Positions 11,114 to 21,085 are shown, numbered from the stretch's first letter. The stretch: DNA of 64,000 bases from Aldehydirespirator sp963667505 (GCA_963667505.2 OY763490.2:2046001-2110000); one strand, 5' to 3'. The notes: generated from the letters alone by a model not told the origin. Made by a program: numbers and translations.

Positions 11114-13042
11114 CTAGGCCGAGGCGGGTTCCGGGTCGAGTTTGGAGATGCGGATGGCGGCTGCCTTGAACTCCGCCGTCCCTGAGCGCCGGTCCCACTC
11201 GTCGTTGGTCAGCACGTTGGCGTCCACCAACTCCGGGAAATGGAAGGTGGTGAACGTGAGCCCCGTCGGGATGTCGGGCTGGAGCCGCACGTCCATCTCC
11301 ACCGAGCCCCGGGGCGAGCTGACCAGCACCCGCTCGCCGTCGGCCACCCCGAGGACGGCCGCGTCGACCGGGTTGACGTCGATGGCGTCTCCGTAGCGGA
11401 TGGGCGAGGCGTAGCCGCCCGACTGGACCCCGGTGTTGTAGGAGTCGAGAGCCCGGCCGGTGGTGAGGCGCAGCGGGAACTCGTCGCTGAGCTGCTCCTT
11501 GGGCGGAGCGTGATGGGTGATGCTGAACGGCGCCGGACCCCGGCCCTCGAGGTCGTCGGCCCACAGCCAGCCGTGCAGGAACTCCGAGCCCGGATGGTCC
11601 TCGCTGGGACACGGCCACTGCAGGCCTCCGGAGGCCTCCAGCCGCTCCCAGGACATGCCGGCGTGCATAGGCGACAGCGAACGCATCTCGTCCCACAGCT
11701 CCTCGGAGCTGGGACGGCCCCAGTCCACGCCGAGGCGGCGGGCCAGCTCGCCGATGACGTCGATGTCGTGGCGGGCCTGGCCCGGCGGCGGCACCGCGGG
11801 CCGCACCCGCTGCACCCGCCGCTCGCTGGACGTGACCGTGCCCTCGGACTCGGCCCAGGCCACCGACGCGGGCAGCACCACGTCGGCCATCTCGGCGGTG
11901 CGGGTCATGAAGATGTCCTGCACGACGAGGATGTCGAGGCCGGCCAGCAGCTTGCGGGCGTGCTCGACGTCGGCCTCGGAGTCGGCCGGGTTCTCGCCGA
12001 TCACGTAGCAGGCCCTCAGCTCGCCGGCCTCCATCGCCTCGAACATGAGCGTCAGGTGCTTGCCGGGCACGCCGTTCAACTCGGTGCCGTAGACGGCCTC
12101 GAACTTGGCCCGCACCTCGTCGTCGGCCACGTCCTGGAAGCCGGGGAACTTGTTGGGTATGGCGCCCATGTCGCCGCCGCCCTGCACGTTGTTCTGCCCT
12201 CGCAGCGGCACCAGCCCCGAGCCCCAGCGGCCCACATGGCCGGTGAGCAGGGCCAGGTTGCACAGCGACACCACGTTGTCGACCGCGTTGTGGTGCTCGG
12301 TGATGCCCAGCGTCCACAGGATCTGGGCCTTGTCCGCGGTGGCGTAGGCGTGGGCCATGTCGCGGATGGCCTCGGCGGGCACGCCCGTCTCGGAAGCGGC
12401 CCAGTCGAGGGTGTACGACTCGACATGGGCGGCGTAGGCCTCGAAGCCCTCGGTGGCGTGCTCGATGAACGCAGGGTTGTGCAGCCCGGCCCGGATGATC
12501 TCCCGCCCCATGGCGTTGGCCAGGGCGATGTCGGTGCCCACCGACAGGCCCAGCCAGCGGTCGGCGAACTTGGCCGAGGACGTGCGGCGGGGGTCGATGG
12601 CGTACATGCGGGCCCCGTTGTCGAGGCTCTTGAGGACGTGGTGGAAGAAGATCGGGTGGGCCTCACGGGCGTTGGAGCCCCACAGCAGGATCACGTCGGC
12701 CTCCTCGATCTCGGCGTAGGACGAGGTGCCGCCTCCCGCTCCGAACACTGTCGCCAGACCGACGACCGAGGGAGCGTGTCAAGTTCGGTTGCAGGAGTCG
12801 ATGTTGTTCGACCCGACGGCGGTGCGGATGAACTTCTGCGCCGCGTAGTTCATCTCGTTGGTGGACTTGGAGCAGCTGAACATGCCGAAGCCGTCGGGGC
12901 CGTGGCGGTCGAGCACCGCCCGGAAGCCGTCGGCCGCCCGGTCGAGGGCCTCGTCCCAGGTGGCCGGCCGCAGCCGCCCGTCGTCGCGCACCATCGGCGT
13001 GGTGAGCCGCGGCAGCCGCTTGTCGCGTGATCTTCGGCCCAT
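11114..13042 (-). CDS. fdhA: selenocysteine-containing formate dehydrogenase catalytic subunit
   Basis: Molybdopterin (Mo/W-bisMGD) formate dehydrogenase of 642 aa including selenocysteine at codon 88. The 88th codon is an in-frame TGA (12779-12781) within IDSCNRT-U-HAPSVVGLATVFG, exactly where E. coli FdhF has SecUGA (CCARV-U-HGPSV), and the frame continues intact for 554 codons. Later motifs include LLWGSNAREAHPIFFHH, GITEHHNAVDN, GRWGSGLVPLRGQNNVQGGGDMG-type sequence, and a C-terminal molydop-binding domain (LRLTTGRALDSYNTG). The protein begins MGRRSRDKRLPRLTTPM, so the usual N-terminal 4Fe-4S domain is missing and supplied by the gene at 8194-9045. Annotators reading TGA as stop would split it into two bogus genes. 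Confidence 0.92.
12750..12781 (-). promoter_or_regulatory. bacterial SECIS element next to the selenocysteine UGA
   Basis: On the minus strand, 12 nt after the UGA, GUCGUC and GGCGAC pair as a 6-bp stem (one G-U pair) closing a five-base loop GGUCU. The E. coli fdhF SECIS has the same GGUCU loop motif at nearly the same distance from its UGA. This is where SelB binds to recode UGA. Confidence 0.85.
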
Positions 13043-13116
13043 TGCTGCTCCTTCTGTGCGACTGGTAGCGATAACGATAGAGAACCGAAGCCCGGCGTGT
13101 GCCTACCCGGCGCCGG

Positions 13117-14007
13117 TCAGCCCAGGTCGAGGGTCTCGCGGGCCTGGTCGGGCGTCTGGACTCGGCCCCCCATGGCCTCGACGACCTCGCGGGCCCGGCT
13201 CACCAGATCGGCGTTGGAGGCGAACACGCCGCGGGCCAGGTACAGGTTGTCCTCCAGGCCCACCCGGATGTGCCCGCCGAGCAGCATGGCCTGGGCCGTC
13301 CACGGGATCTGCTGGGCTGACAGGGCGAAGGTGGTGAACTCGGCGTTCGCCGGCAGCAGGCGGGTCAGGGCGGCCAGCAGGCCCACGTCGGTGGGCATGC
13401 CGTAGGGGATGCCGGTGCAGAGTTGGACCCAGGGCGGGTCGGCGATCAGGCCCTCGTCCACCAGGGTGTTGGCCAGCCACAGGTGGCCGGTGTCGAAGAT
13501 CTCCAGTTCGGGCTTGACGCCGAGCTCCCGGACCCGCTTGGCCATGTCGCGGATCATGTTCGGGGTGCTCACATACACCTGGTGGCCCTCGCCGAAGTTC
13601 AGCGTGCCGCAGTCGATGCTGCACATGTCCGGCTTGAGGGCCTCGACGTGGGCGAGCCGCTCCAGGCCGCTCACGAGGTCGGTGCCGTCGGATCCGAAGT
13701 CGAATGGGTCGGGGTCGCCGATCAGCAGGTCGCCGCCCATTCCCGCAGTTGTGTTGATGATCACGTCGGTGTCGGCCGCTCGCACCTGATCCAGCACCTG
13801 GCGGTACAGGTCCACGTCGCGGGTGCCCTTGCCGGTGGCCGGGTCTCGCACATGGATGTGGACGATGGCCGCACCCGCCTCGGCCGCCTCCAGCGCGGCG
13901 GTGGCGATCTGGGCGGGGGTGATGGGAAGGTCGGGATGCCTGCCCGCAGTGTCGCCCGCTCCGGTCACCGCGCAAGTGATGATCGGGTTGCGATTCATCG
14001 TCGCCAC
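13117..14007 (-). CDS. BKACE family beta-keto acid cleavage enzyme (DUF849)
   Basis: Zn-dependent TIM-barrel enzyme of 296 aa condensing a beta-keto acid with acetyl-CoA to give acetoacetate and a new CoA ester (family founder: 3-keto-5-aminohexanoate cleavage enzyme in lysine fermentation). Motifs are PIITCAVTGAGDTAGRHPDLPITP, AAIVHIHVRDPATGKG (HxH metal ligands), INTTAGMGG and EIFDTGHLWLA, and GGHIRVGLEDNLYLA near the end. Length is standard. The substrate differs between subfamilies and cannot be told here; a possible link is carnitine- or betaine-type compounds, given nearby methylamine-related genes. ATG 13998 is an alternative start. Confidence 0.87.
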   Translation of the reverse strand: MATMNRNPIITCAVTGAGDTAGRHPDLPITPAQIATAALEAAEAGAAIVHIHVRDPATGKGTRDVDLYRQVLDQVRAADTDVIINTTAGMGGDLLIGDPDPFDFGSDGTDLVSGLERLAHVEALKPDMCSIDCGTLNFGEGHQVYVSTPNMIRDMAKRVRELGVKPELEIFDTGHLWLANTLVDEGLIADPPWVQLCTGIPYGMPTDVGLLAALTRLLPANAEFTTFALSAQQIPWTAQAMLLGGHIRVGLEDNLYLARGVFASNADLVSRAREVVEAMGGRVQTPDQARETLDLG

Positions 14008-14096
14008 CCTACCGCTCCCTGCTCAGCCGAACTGCCTCCGAGGAACGGCGACGACGGCACAGCCGACGTCGCCGGGGACGGATACCGTGACGGCGC

Positions 14097-15806
14097 ATGA
14101 GATGGTCGAGGCTGTTCGTTCCGACGCTGCGGGACGCGCCCGCCGACGCTGAGGCGGCCAGCCACAAGCTGCTGGTGCGGGGCGGGTTCATCCGCCAACT
14201 CCACGCCGGGCACTACTCCCTGCTGCCGCTGGGGCTGCGAGTGCACGACAAGGTCGAGCGGATCGTGCGCGAGGGCATGGAGGAGATCGGCGCCCAGGAG
14301 TTCCTGCTGCCGGCCATGCATCCGGCCTCGCTGTGGCAGCGCTCGGGCCGCTGGGAGTCGATGGGCCCGGAGATGTTCCGACTGCGCGACCGCAAGGAGG
14401 CCGACCTGGCCCTGGGCATGACCCACGAGGAGGTGTTCGCCGAGATCGCCCGAGAGATCGTCTCGTACCGGTCGCTGCCGCAGATCTGGTACCAGATCCA
14501 GTGGAAGTTCCGCGACGAGCCCCGTCCGAAGTCGGGCCTGCTGCGGGTGCGGGAGTTCTCGATGAAGGACAGCTACTCCTTCGACCTCGACGACGCCGGG
14601 CTGGACCGCAGCTTCGACATTCACCACGAGGCCTACACCCGCATCTTCCAGCGGCTGTCGCTGGACGCCATCGCGGTGCAGGCGTCCTCAGGGATGATGG
14701 GCGGCACCGGGTCGGTGGAGTTCATGGTGCCCTCCCCCGCGGGCGAGGACGACATCGCCCGCTGCTCGGCTGGCGGCTACGCGGCCAACGTGGAGCGGGC
14801 CACCTCGGCGCTGGCGCCAGTGGACGACGGCGACAGCTCCGCCGAACTCGCACGGTTTCCCACCCCGGGCGTGCGCACGATCGCCGCGTTGGAGACCGTC
14901 GAGGGCGGCGCGCCCGCCGACCGCCAGATCAAGACCATGGTCATGGTCCTCGACGGGGAGATGACGCTGGCCCTGGTGCGGGGCGACCATCAGCTCAACC
15001 TTCAGAAGCTGGCCGACGGAACCGGCGCGGCCGACATCCGCCCGGCCGAGCCAGCCGAGACCCTGGATCGCCTGGGCGCCCATCCCGGCTCGCTCGGCGC
15101 GGTGGGTGTGAAGGACATGACGATCGTGGCCGACCACGCCCTGAAGGGGCGGCGCAACCTCACCACCGGCGCCAACACCGACGACTGGCACTACTCGGGG
15201 GTGGACGTCGACCGCGACATCTCGGTGGGCGAGTGGCTCGACCTGCGGGAGGTGTCGGCCGGGGAGCCGTGCGTGACCTGCGGTCAGCCCCTGGAGGTGG
15301 TCCGCTGCATCGAGACCGGCCACATCTTCAAGCTGGGCCGCCGCTACGCCGAGGCGATGGGGGCGACCGTGCTGGACGCCGACGGGGTGGAACGGCCCAT
15401 CACCATGGGCTCCTACGGCATCGGCATCGGCCGGGCCATGGCCGCCGTGGCCGAGGTGCACCACGACGACCGGGGTCTCGTCTGGCCAGTGGCGGTGGCG
15501 CCCTACGAGGCGGTGATCACAGTGGCCAGCATGCGCGACGACGCGGCGGTGGCCGCAGCCGAGCGGCTCTACGCCGAACTGGGCGACCGGGGCGTGGACG
15601 CGCTGTTGGACGACCGGGACGCTCGGGCCGGGGTGAAGTTCGCCGACGCCGAGCTGGTGGGCATCCCGTGGCGGATCACCGTGGGCCGGGCGCTGGCCGA
15701 GGGCGCGGTCGAGGTCACCGAGCGGGCCACCGGCGCCACTGAGAGGGTCGGCGTGGAGGACGCTGCGGGCCGTGTGGGCTCGTCGGTGACCGCGGCCCGC
15801 AGCTGA
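14097..15806 (+). CDS. proS: prolyl-tRNA synthetase
   Basis: Class II aminoacyl-tRNA synthetase charging tRNA-Pro, 569 aa, the length of the bacterial type with an inserted editing domain. It starts MRWSRLFVPTLRDAPADAEAAS. Motif 2 region KFRDEPRPKSGLLRVREFSMKDSYSFD and motif 3 region MGSYGIGIGRAMAAVAE are present, as are the editing-domain segment (residues about 225-390) and a C-terminal anticodon-binding domain (AVAPYEAVITVASM ... VDALLDDRDARAGVKFADAELVGIPWRI). It stands alone, convergent with the IclR gene, 12 bp between stops. Confidence 0.95.
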   Translation: MRWSRLFVPTLRDAPADAEAASHKLLVRGGFIRQLHAGHYSLLPLGLRVHDKVERIVREGMEEIGAQEFLLPAMHPASLWQRSGRWESMGPEMFRLRDRKEADLALGMTHEEVFAEIAREIVSYRSLPQIWYQIQWKFRDEPRPKSGLLRVREFSMKDSYSFDLDDAGLDRSFDIHHEAYTRIFQRLSLDAIAVQASSGMMGGTGSVEFMVPSPAGEDDIARCSAGGYAANVERATSALAPVDDGDSSAELARFPTPGVRTIAALETVEGGAPADRQIKTMVMVLDGEMTLALVRGDHQLNLQKLADGTGAADIRPAEPAETLDRLGAHPGSLGAVGVKDMTIVADHALKGRRNLTTGANTDDWHYSGVDVDRDISVGEWLDLREVSAGEPCVTCGQPLEVVRCIETGHIFKLGRRYAEAMGATVLDADGVERPITMGSYGIGIGRAMAAVAEVHHDDRGLVWPVAVAPYEAVITVASMRDDAAVAAAERLYAELGDRGVDALLDDRDARAGVKFADAELVGIPWRITVGRALAEGAVEVTERATGATERVGVEDAAGRVGSSVTAARS

Positions 15807-15818
15807 CAGCGGAGAGAA

Positions 15819-16556
15819 TCAGATGGCTGCGGTGAGACGGCGGGCGGCCTCGATCACGGCCATGCCGTGGTCGTGGGTGTAGTCGGGATCCGGGAACCGG
15901 TAGGCGGGGCCGTGGACGTGCAGGGCGGCCTCCACTCGCCCGCCGCGCTCGAAGACCGGGGCAGCCACTGAGTTGATGCCCTCGGCGAACTCCTCGTACA
16001 CCCACACGTAGCCGATGCTGCGCACCTGCTCCAGCCGGTCCCTCAGCTCGTCGGGGTCGGTCGTGGTCCAGGCCGTGCACCGGGCCAGCGGGCGGGCCAG
16101 GTACTGCTCCACAAAGCCGGGGGCCTGGTAGGCCAGGATCGCCAGGCCCGACGGAACCGCGTGGAGCGGGGCGTGCTCGCCGGTCCAGTCCCTCACCTGG
16201 ACGTTCGACGAGGACTCGGTCTGGTCCAAGTAGTACACCTGCCCGTCGTCGATGATGGACAGGCCCGCCACCTCGTCGATGCTCTCGGCCAGCTCCAGCA
16301 GATGGGGACGGGCCGCGGCCACCAGGTTGCGTCCCGCCGGCGCCGACCCGGCAATGTCGATCAGACCGGGACCCAGCCGGTACTCGCCGCCGGCCTCGGT
16401 CTGCTCCACGGCCTGCTCCTCCTCCAGGGAGGCCAGCAGGCGGGCCACGGTGCTCTTGGGCAGGTCCACCCGCTCGGCCAACTCGGTGACGCCCACCGGG
16501 CCCAGCGCCAGTACCCGCAGCAGAGCGAACGACCTCTTGATGGACTGCACGGTCAC
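15819..16556 (-). CDS. IclR family transcriptional regulator
   Basis: DNA-binding regulator of 245 aa. An N-terminal winged helix-turn-helix (RSFALLRVLALGPVGVTELAERVDLPKSTVARLLASLEEE) is followed by the IclR effector domain (HLLELAESIDEVAGLSIIDDGQVYYLDQ ... GYVWVYEEFAEGINSVAAPVFERGGRVEAALHVHGP). The effector is unknown. It is the only IclR-type regulator in the window and lies beside etfBA and the dimethylglycine dehydrogenase gene. IclR proteins often bind sites with TTCC/GGAA half-sites, so it is a reasonable candidate for the TTCCG/CGGAA operators at 21.2 and 29.2 kb; that link is inference. Confidence 0.88.
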   Translation of the reverse strand: MTVQSIKRSFALLRVLALGPVGVTELAERVDLPKSTVARLLASLEEEQAVEQTEAGGEYRLGPGLIDIAGSAPAGRNLVAAARPHLLELAESIDEVAGLSIIDDGQVYYLDQTESSSNVQVRDWTGEHAPLHAVPSGLAILAYQAPGFVEQYLARPLARCTAWTTTDPDELRDRLEQVRSIGYVWVYEEFAEGINSVAAPVFERGGRVEAALHVHGPAYRFPDPDYTHDHGMAVIEAARRLTAAI

Positions 16557-16580
16557 GAAGACAGCCTAGGGATCGGGCCT

Positions 16581-17578
16581 CTATCCGGCCCGTCGCCGCC
16601 GGATCTCGGCGGAGACAGCCGGGACGACCTGGTGCAGGTCGCCGATCACAGCCCAGTCCGCCTTCACCACCATGTTGGCCTCGGGATCGGTATTGATGGC
16701 CAGTATGTGCTTGGAGCCCATCGCGCCCACCCAGTGCTGGATGGCGCCGGAGATCCCGGACGCGATGTAGATCTCCGGGGCGATGCGCGTTCCGGTCTGG
16801 CCGACCTGGTCAGAGTGGGGCCGCCAGCCGTTGTTGGTGACGGCCCGGCTGCAGCCGACCCGTCCACCGAGCAGCTCGGCCAGCTCTTCCAGAGAAGCGA
16901 ACCCCTCGGCGGAGCCGACGCCCCGACCTCCGCTGACCACCACCGGCGCGGTGGGCAGGGTGACGCCGGCTTCCAGCACGACCCGATCCTTGACGACGGA
17001 GCGGGCGAGCTCGGGCGCCAGGTCGACCGCCACCGGCTCCACGGCGGGCGGAGCCGCGGGCGGCGTCGGCAGAGGCGAAGAGGGCACTGTGTGGAGTGCG
17101 CAAGTGAGCAGGGCCGGGTCGGCGCTCAGCACCGCGTCCTCCAGCAACGACCCTCCCCACTGGACACGGGTCATGCTCCAGTGCTGGCCGCCGTCGGCCG
17201 GCGGGGAGATGTCGGTGCAGTTGGCCACGAAGGGGGCGTCGAGGCGGGCCGCGGCCTGGGCCATCACCTCGTTGCCCCGCTCGCTGCCGCAGGCCAGCAC
17301 AGCTTCCGGGCCGAGCGCATCGGTGAGCCGGGCGATCGACTCGCCCCACGCCTCGGGCCCGAAGTCGCTGAGCACCTCGTGGTCCACGGTGCACACCCGC
17401 GCCGCGCCGTGGGCGCCGGCCTGCGCGACCAGATCGTCGATGCCGCCCCCCAGGCCTGCGCCGACCGCCGCGGCGTGCATCGGGCACCCATCTTGGCGGC
17501 CAGCGTGCGGCCGAAGGTGAGGGCCTCGCGGCCGGGCTCGCCGAGCGTGCCCCGGTCGTGCTCCAGCACCACGACCAT
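16581..17578 (-). pseudogene. etfA: electron transfer flavoprotein alpha subunit, one frameshift
   Basis: FAD-binding ETF alpha subunit, which passes electrons from FAD dehydrogenases to the respiratory chain. The N-terminus reads MVVVLEHDRGTLGEPGREALTFGRTLAAKMGA from ATG 17578, then the frame must change at 17482-17484 to continue PMHAAAVGAGLGGGIDDLVAQAG. Restoring one C to the CCC run gives GAPMHAAAVG, a normal family sequence. The FAD domain is intact (SGGRGVGS, QVGQTGTRIAPEIYIASGISGAIQHWVGAMGSKHILAINTDPEANMV). There are no nonsense codons, so either a sequencing indel or a very recent mutation explains it. Follows etfB in the same direction. Confidence 0.82.
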
Positions 17579-17661
17579 CACAGCACCCCGCAGCGCGGCC
17601 GCCGCCATCGTCACGGCCGTAGTTGTGCCCCTCGAGTCGTGTCAGCACTACCAACAGGCCA

Positions 17662-18424
17662 TCAGAGCACTCCGAGTTCTTCGAGCACGTCGACTACCGC
17701 GGGGCCGCCTCGGGGCCGTCGCCCAGGATCACCGTCTGGGAGACCGTCTCGGTCGGCCGGTGCAGGCGCACCATCGCCTGAGCGCCCTCGGGCGCGTCGA
17801 GGTCCAGAGTGGTAATGGCCAGCTTCTTGGACGCGAGGCGGCCTCTCATGGTCGGGTAGCGGGGCAAGTTGATGCCCTCCTTGACGCCCAGCGCGGCGGG
17901 CAGGCCGAGCTCGTACACCTCGAAGCCGCCGTCGGTCTCGCGGCGGGCCCGCACGACCGGGCCGTCGATCTCGATCCCTTTGATGCCGTTGACGATGGGA
18001 CGGCTGAGGCGTGGGCCACCCGCACGCCCACTTGGAAGCCGCCCGAGTCGGCCGACTCGTTGCCGAAGAGGATCAGGTCGAAGGCGCCGCCGTCGGCTTC
18101 GAGCGACTCGATGGCCGCGGTCAGCGCCCGGGCGGTGCGCTGGGGGTCCCAGGCCGATCCGTCGGTCTGGACGAGCACGCCGTGATGGGCGCCCACCGAG
18201 GCCGCGTAGCGCAACTGCTCGGTGGCCTCGGGCGGCCCCAAGGTCATCACGGTGACCTCGCCGCCCGAGCGCTCGGCGATCTGCACGGCCTCCTCCACGC
18301 CGCACTCCTCGTGGGGGCTGGTGGTGAACCCGAGGTGGGCGGCGTCCACGGCCAGGCCGTCGGCAGTCACGTTTATCTTGGCCCCCGGCGCCGGAACCCG
18401 CTTCACGCAGCACAGAATCCGCAT
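17662..18424 (-). pseudogene. etfB: electron transfer flavoprotein beta subunit, two frameshifts
   Basis: ETF beta subunit, AMP-binding partner of EtfA. ATG 18424 starts MRILCCVKRVPAPGAKINVT. The frame shifts near 18008 (one C lost after VAHA; correction gives VAHALSRPIVNGIKGIEIDG) and again near 17697 (one G lost; correction replaces an early TAG with APRVVDVLEELGVL and a TGA at 17662-17664). Between the lesions the sequence is a normal EtfB (NESADSGGFQVGVRV, KEGINLPRYPTMRGRLASKK). Like the etfA lesion these are single-base losses in short C/G runs. In context EtfAB would be the electron acceptor for the adjacent dimethylglycine-dehydrogenase-like enzyme and the acyl-CoA dehydrogenases. Confidence 0.82.
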
Positions 18425-18452
18425 CGGCAGCCTCCCCTCAGCTCCCGCGAGT

Positions 18453-18490
18453 CCGGCACTTTGACGGGACCGCCCGGCACCTTGACGGGA
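18453..18490. repeat. 21-bp-spaced direct repeat upstream of etfB
   Basis: CCGGCACTTTGACGGGA (18453-18469) and CCGGCACCTTGACGGGA (18474-18490) differ at one base and recur with a 21-bp period, two helical turns, just 30 bp upstream of the etfB start. It could be a direct-repeat operator, or the downstream half may carry a -35-like TTGACG on the plus strand only. Function unknown. Confidence 0.5.
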
Positions 18491-18547
18491 GCCGGCGCCC
18501 CGCCGGAGCGGCCGGCCGATCCTCCGGGCCTGCGCTGCCGGTCGGCA

Positions 18548-21085
18548 TCAACTCTTCATCCGAGTGTCGTCGGGGTCGAACACCGCGCCGGTTCCGGCCA
18601 CCCGCACCGGGAACAGCTCGTTCATGTACATCACCTGCAAGTCGGTGCCCGCGGCGGCCAACTCGGTCGGCAGATACGACATCAGCAGGTGCCTGCCCAC
18701 CGACGGCCCGGGGCCGGCGCTGGTGACCCTCGACACCCGGCCGTGGGAGTCCACGATGCGGTCGCCGTCGAGGGTGAGGATGGGCTCGTTGCCGCCCTGC
18801 ATGTAGCGCTTGCGGCCCCGGCCGTCGTGCAGGTCCTCCACCGTGAGCACGCACATCTGCACCTCGGGGCCGCCGGCCTCCCGGGCGGCCAGGTAGGCCT
18901 CCTTGCCGATGAAGTCGGCCGCCTTCACCCGGGGACGGGCCAGACCGGCCTCCAGCGGGTTGTACTCGCTCTCCAACTCGGCGCCCATGAGCCGGTAGCC
19001 CTTCTCCATCCGCCCCGACGTGCCGTACACGCCTCCGCCGGTGGGTCGCAGGCCGTAGTCGGCGCCGACCCTCATCAGCGCGTCCCACACCGCGGGCCCG
19101 TCGTCCCAGGCCAGGTAGATCTCCCAGCCGGTGTCACCCACATAGGAGATGCGGAACAGCGTGGCCTGCACCGGCGGACCGCCCGCGCCGCAGTCGAGCT
19201 CCACGTCCACCAGCGAGCCGTAGGACGATCCCGCCTGGCTCAAGTCGGCGTCGCACAGCGCGGCCAGCACCGCCGGAGCATGGGGACCCCAGAGCCCGAG
19301 CGTGGTGATCTGGTCGGTGACGTTGGCGAAGCTCACCGACCCGTCGGTCGGCATGTGCCGACGGGCCCAGAACTCGTCGCGGCCGCCGTCGAACACGCCG
19401 GTCACGACCCGCACTCGATCCTCGCCCATGCGCATCATGGTGAGGTCGGAGTGGAAGCCGCCGTCGGGAGTGAGCCACGGCGTGTAGATCGACCGGCCGA
19501 CGGGAACGTCGATCTTGTTGACGGCCAGGCGGTCGGCGTAGGCCACCGCCCCCGGCCCGGTCAGCTCGTATACCTGGAAGGCGCTGAGGTCCACCAGACC
19601 GCAGTTGTCGCGCAGGTTGAGGTGCTCGGCGATGGTGATCGGGCTCCACCAGCGGTCGTCCCACTCCACCTCGCGGCCCTCCAGCCCGTAGCGCGCCACG
19701 AGATCGGCGTTGGACTCGAACCACTGGGGACGCTCCCAGGTGCGGGCCTGGAAGAAGAAGGCGTCCAGGTCCTGCTGGCGGGAGAAGTACGGCCCGACCC
19801 GCAGGTTGCGGCGGCTCTCCCACTGCTCGGCCGGGTGAACGATGCCGTAGGTCTTGTTGAAGTGCTCCGCGGAGCGGTCCCAGATGTGGTCGTCGGGGCG
19901 CTCCTCGGGGTAGAAGCGGGCGATGTCGGCGCCGTGGACGTCGATCACCCGGGGATAGCCGAAGGTCATCCACTCGGCCACCACTTGGGCCATGCCCGGG
20001 CCCTCCTTGACCCACACCGCGGCAGCCGACCACAGGTTCCGCACCTCGGGGACCTCGCCGAGGCACGGCATGGCGTCGGGGGTGAGCGACAGCAGGCCGT
20101 TGATGGCGTACTTGATCTCGGCGTCGCCGAGCATGTCCATCAGCTCGATGGCCTGCTCCATCTGGGGGTCGAAGTCGTCGGCAGTGAACGGCATCTCCGT
20201 GGGCGACAGCGCGGCCTCCTCGTTGGAGGGGATGTCGTCGGGGTGGTGGAAGATGGGCCGGTGGGCGTAGGAGCCCACCTCCATCGAGCCCGCCGTCTGG
20301 CGCTCGTAGCAGAACGTGTCCATGTCGCGCACGATGGGGTAGCCGATCTCGTTGCCGGTCTCGGCCAGGATGTCGATGGGGCCGACGTCGGCCATCTGGT
20401 GCACGGCAGGCACTAGGGGGATGTGGGCGCCGGCCATGTTGGCCAGCCGGTTCGACCACACGCCGCAGGCAATCACGACGTACTCGGCCTCGATGGTGCC
20501 GGCGTCGGTGACGACAGCCTTGACGGTGCGGTCGCTGGGGTTGGGGCCGGGCTCGGTGACGATGTCGAGCACCTCGGTGTTGGCCAGCACCCGGCAGCCG
20601 TTGTCGACAGCGAGGCGGCGCATGACCGTGCCGGTCTCCAGGGAGTCGACCACCGACACGGTCGGGCAGTAGAAGCCGCCCAGGACGATGTCGGTGTTGA
20701 CGAAGGGGCACAGTTCCTTGACCTCCGCGGGAGTGAGGAGGTGGGCCTCCACCCCCCAGGCGGTGGCCGAGGTCATCCGGCGCTGGAGCTCGTCCATCCG
20801 CTCCTGCGTCCGGGCCACTTCGATCCCGCCGGAGTCCACCGACAGGTCGAGGTCGCGGTACTGGTTGGCGCTCTGCACGCCCAGCAGGCACATCTCCTTG
20901 TTGTGGTCCACCGGGAAGATGAAGTTCGAGGCGTGGCCGGTGGATCCGCCCGGGTTGGGCAACGGCCCCTTGTCCACCAGCACCAGGTCGCTCCAACCGA
21001 GCTTGGTGAGGTGCCCGACCAGGCAATTGCCGACTATGCCGGCCCCGATCACTACGCACTTTGCGCTGGTCGGAGAGTCGCTCAC
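18548..21085 (-). CDS. dimethylglycine/sarcosine dehydrogenase-like FAD-GcvT fusion protein
   Basis: Two-part enzyme of 845 aa. The N-terminal half is a DAO-type FAD oxidoreductase (CVVIGAGIVGNCLVGHLTKLG, STGHASNFIFP); the C-terminal half is a GcvT-like folate domain (NCGLVDLSAFQVYELTGPGA, GPHAPAVLAALCDADLS, GDTGWEIYLAWDDGPAVWDALM, RMEKGYRLMGAELESEYNPLEAGL). Family members oxidatively demethylate dimethylglycine, sarcosine or similar N-methyl compounds, giving 5,10-methylene-THF and electrons to ETF. That fits the adjacent etfBA, fhs and metF-like genes. The exact N-methyl substrate is not determinable. A three-half-site operator lies 100 bp upstream. Confidence 0.87.
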   Translation of the reverse strand: MSDSPTSAKCVVIGAGIVGNCLVGHLTKLGWSDLVLVDKGPLPNPGGSTGHASNFIFPVDHNKEMCLLGVQSANQYRDLDLSVDSGGIEVARTQERMDELQRRMTSATAWGVEAHLLTPAEVKELCPFVNTDIVLGGFYCPTVSVVDSLETGTVMRRLAVDNGCRVLANTEVLDIVTEPGPNPSDRTVKAVVTDAGTIEAEYVVIACGVWSNRLANMAGAHIPLVPAVHQMADVGPIDILAETGNEIGYPIVRDMDTFCYERQTAGSMEVGSYAHRPIFHHPDDIPSNEEAALSPTEMPFTADDFDPQMEQAIELMDMLGDAEIKYAINGLLSLTPDAMPCLGEVPEVRNLWSAAAVWVKEGPGMAQVVAEWMTFGYPRVIDVHGADIARFYPEERPDDHIWDRSAEHFNKTYGIVHPAEQWESRRNLRVGPYFSRQQDLDAFFFQARTWERPQWFESNADLVARYGLEGREVEWDDRWWSPITIAEHLNLRDNCGLVDLSAFQVYELTGPGAVAYADRLAVNKIDVPVGRSIYTPWLTPDGGFHSDLTMMRMGEDRVRVVTGVFDGGRDEFWARRHMPTDGSVSFANVTDQITTLGLWGPHAPAVLAALCDADLSQAGSSYGSLVDVELDCGAGGPPVQATLFRISYVGDTGWEIYLAWDDGPAVWDALMRVGADYGLRPTGGGVYGTSGRMEKGYRLMGAELESEYNPLEAGLARPRVKAADFIGKEAYLAAREAGGPEVQMCVLTVEDLHDGRGRKRYMQGGNEPILTLDGDRIVDSHGRVSRVTSAGPGPSVGRHLLMSYLPTELAAAGTDLQVMYMNELFPVRVAGTGAVFDPDDTRMKS

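Noticed and set aside
12779..12781. Nonsense mutation in the formate dehydrogenase gene
   Set aside because: The TGA is at the known Sec position, a GGUCU-loop hairpin follows it, and the frame downstream is fully intact.
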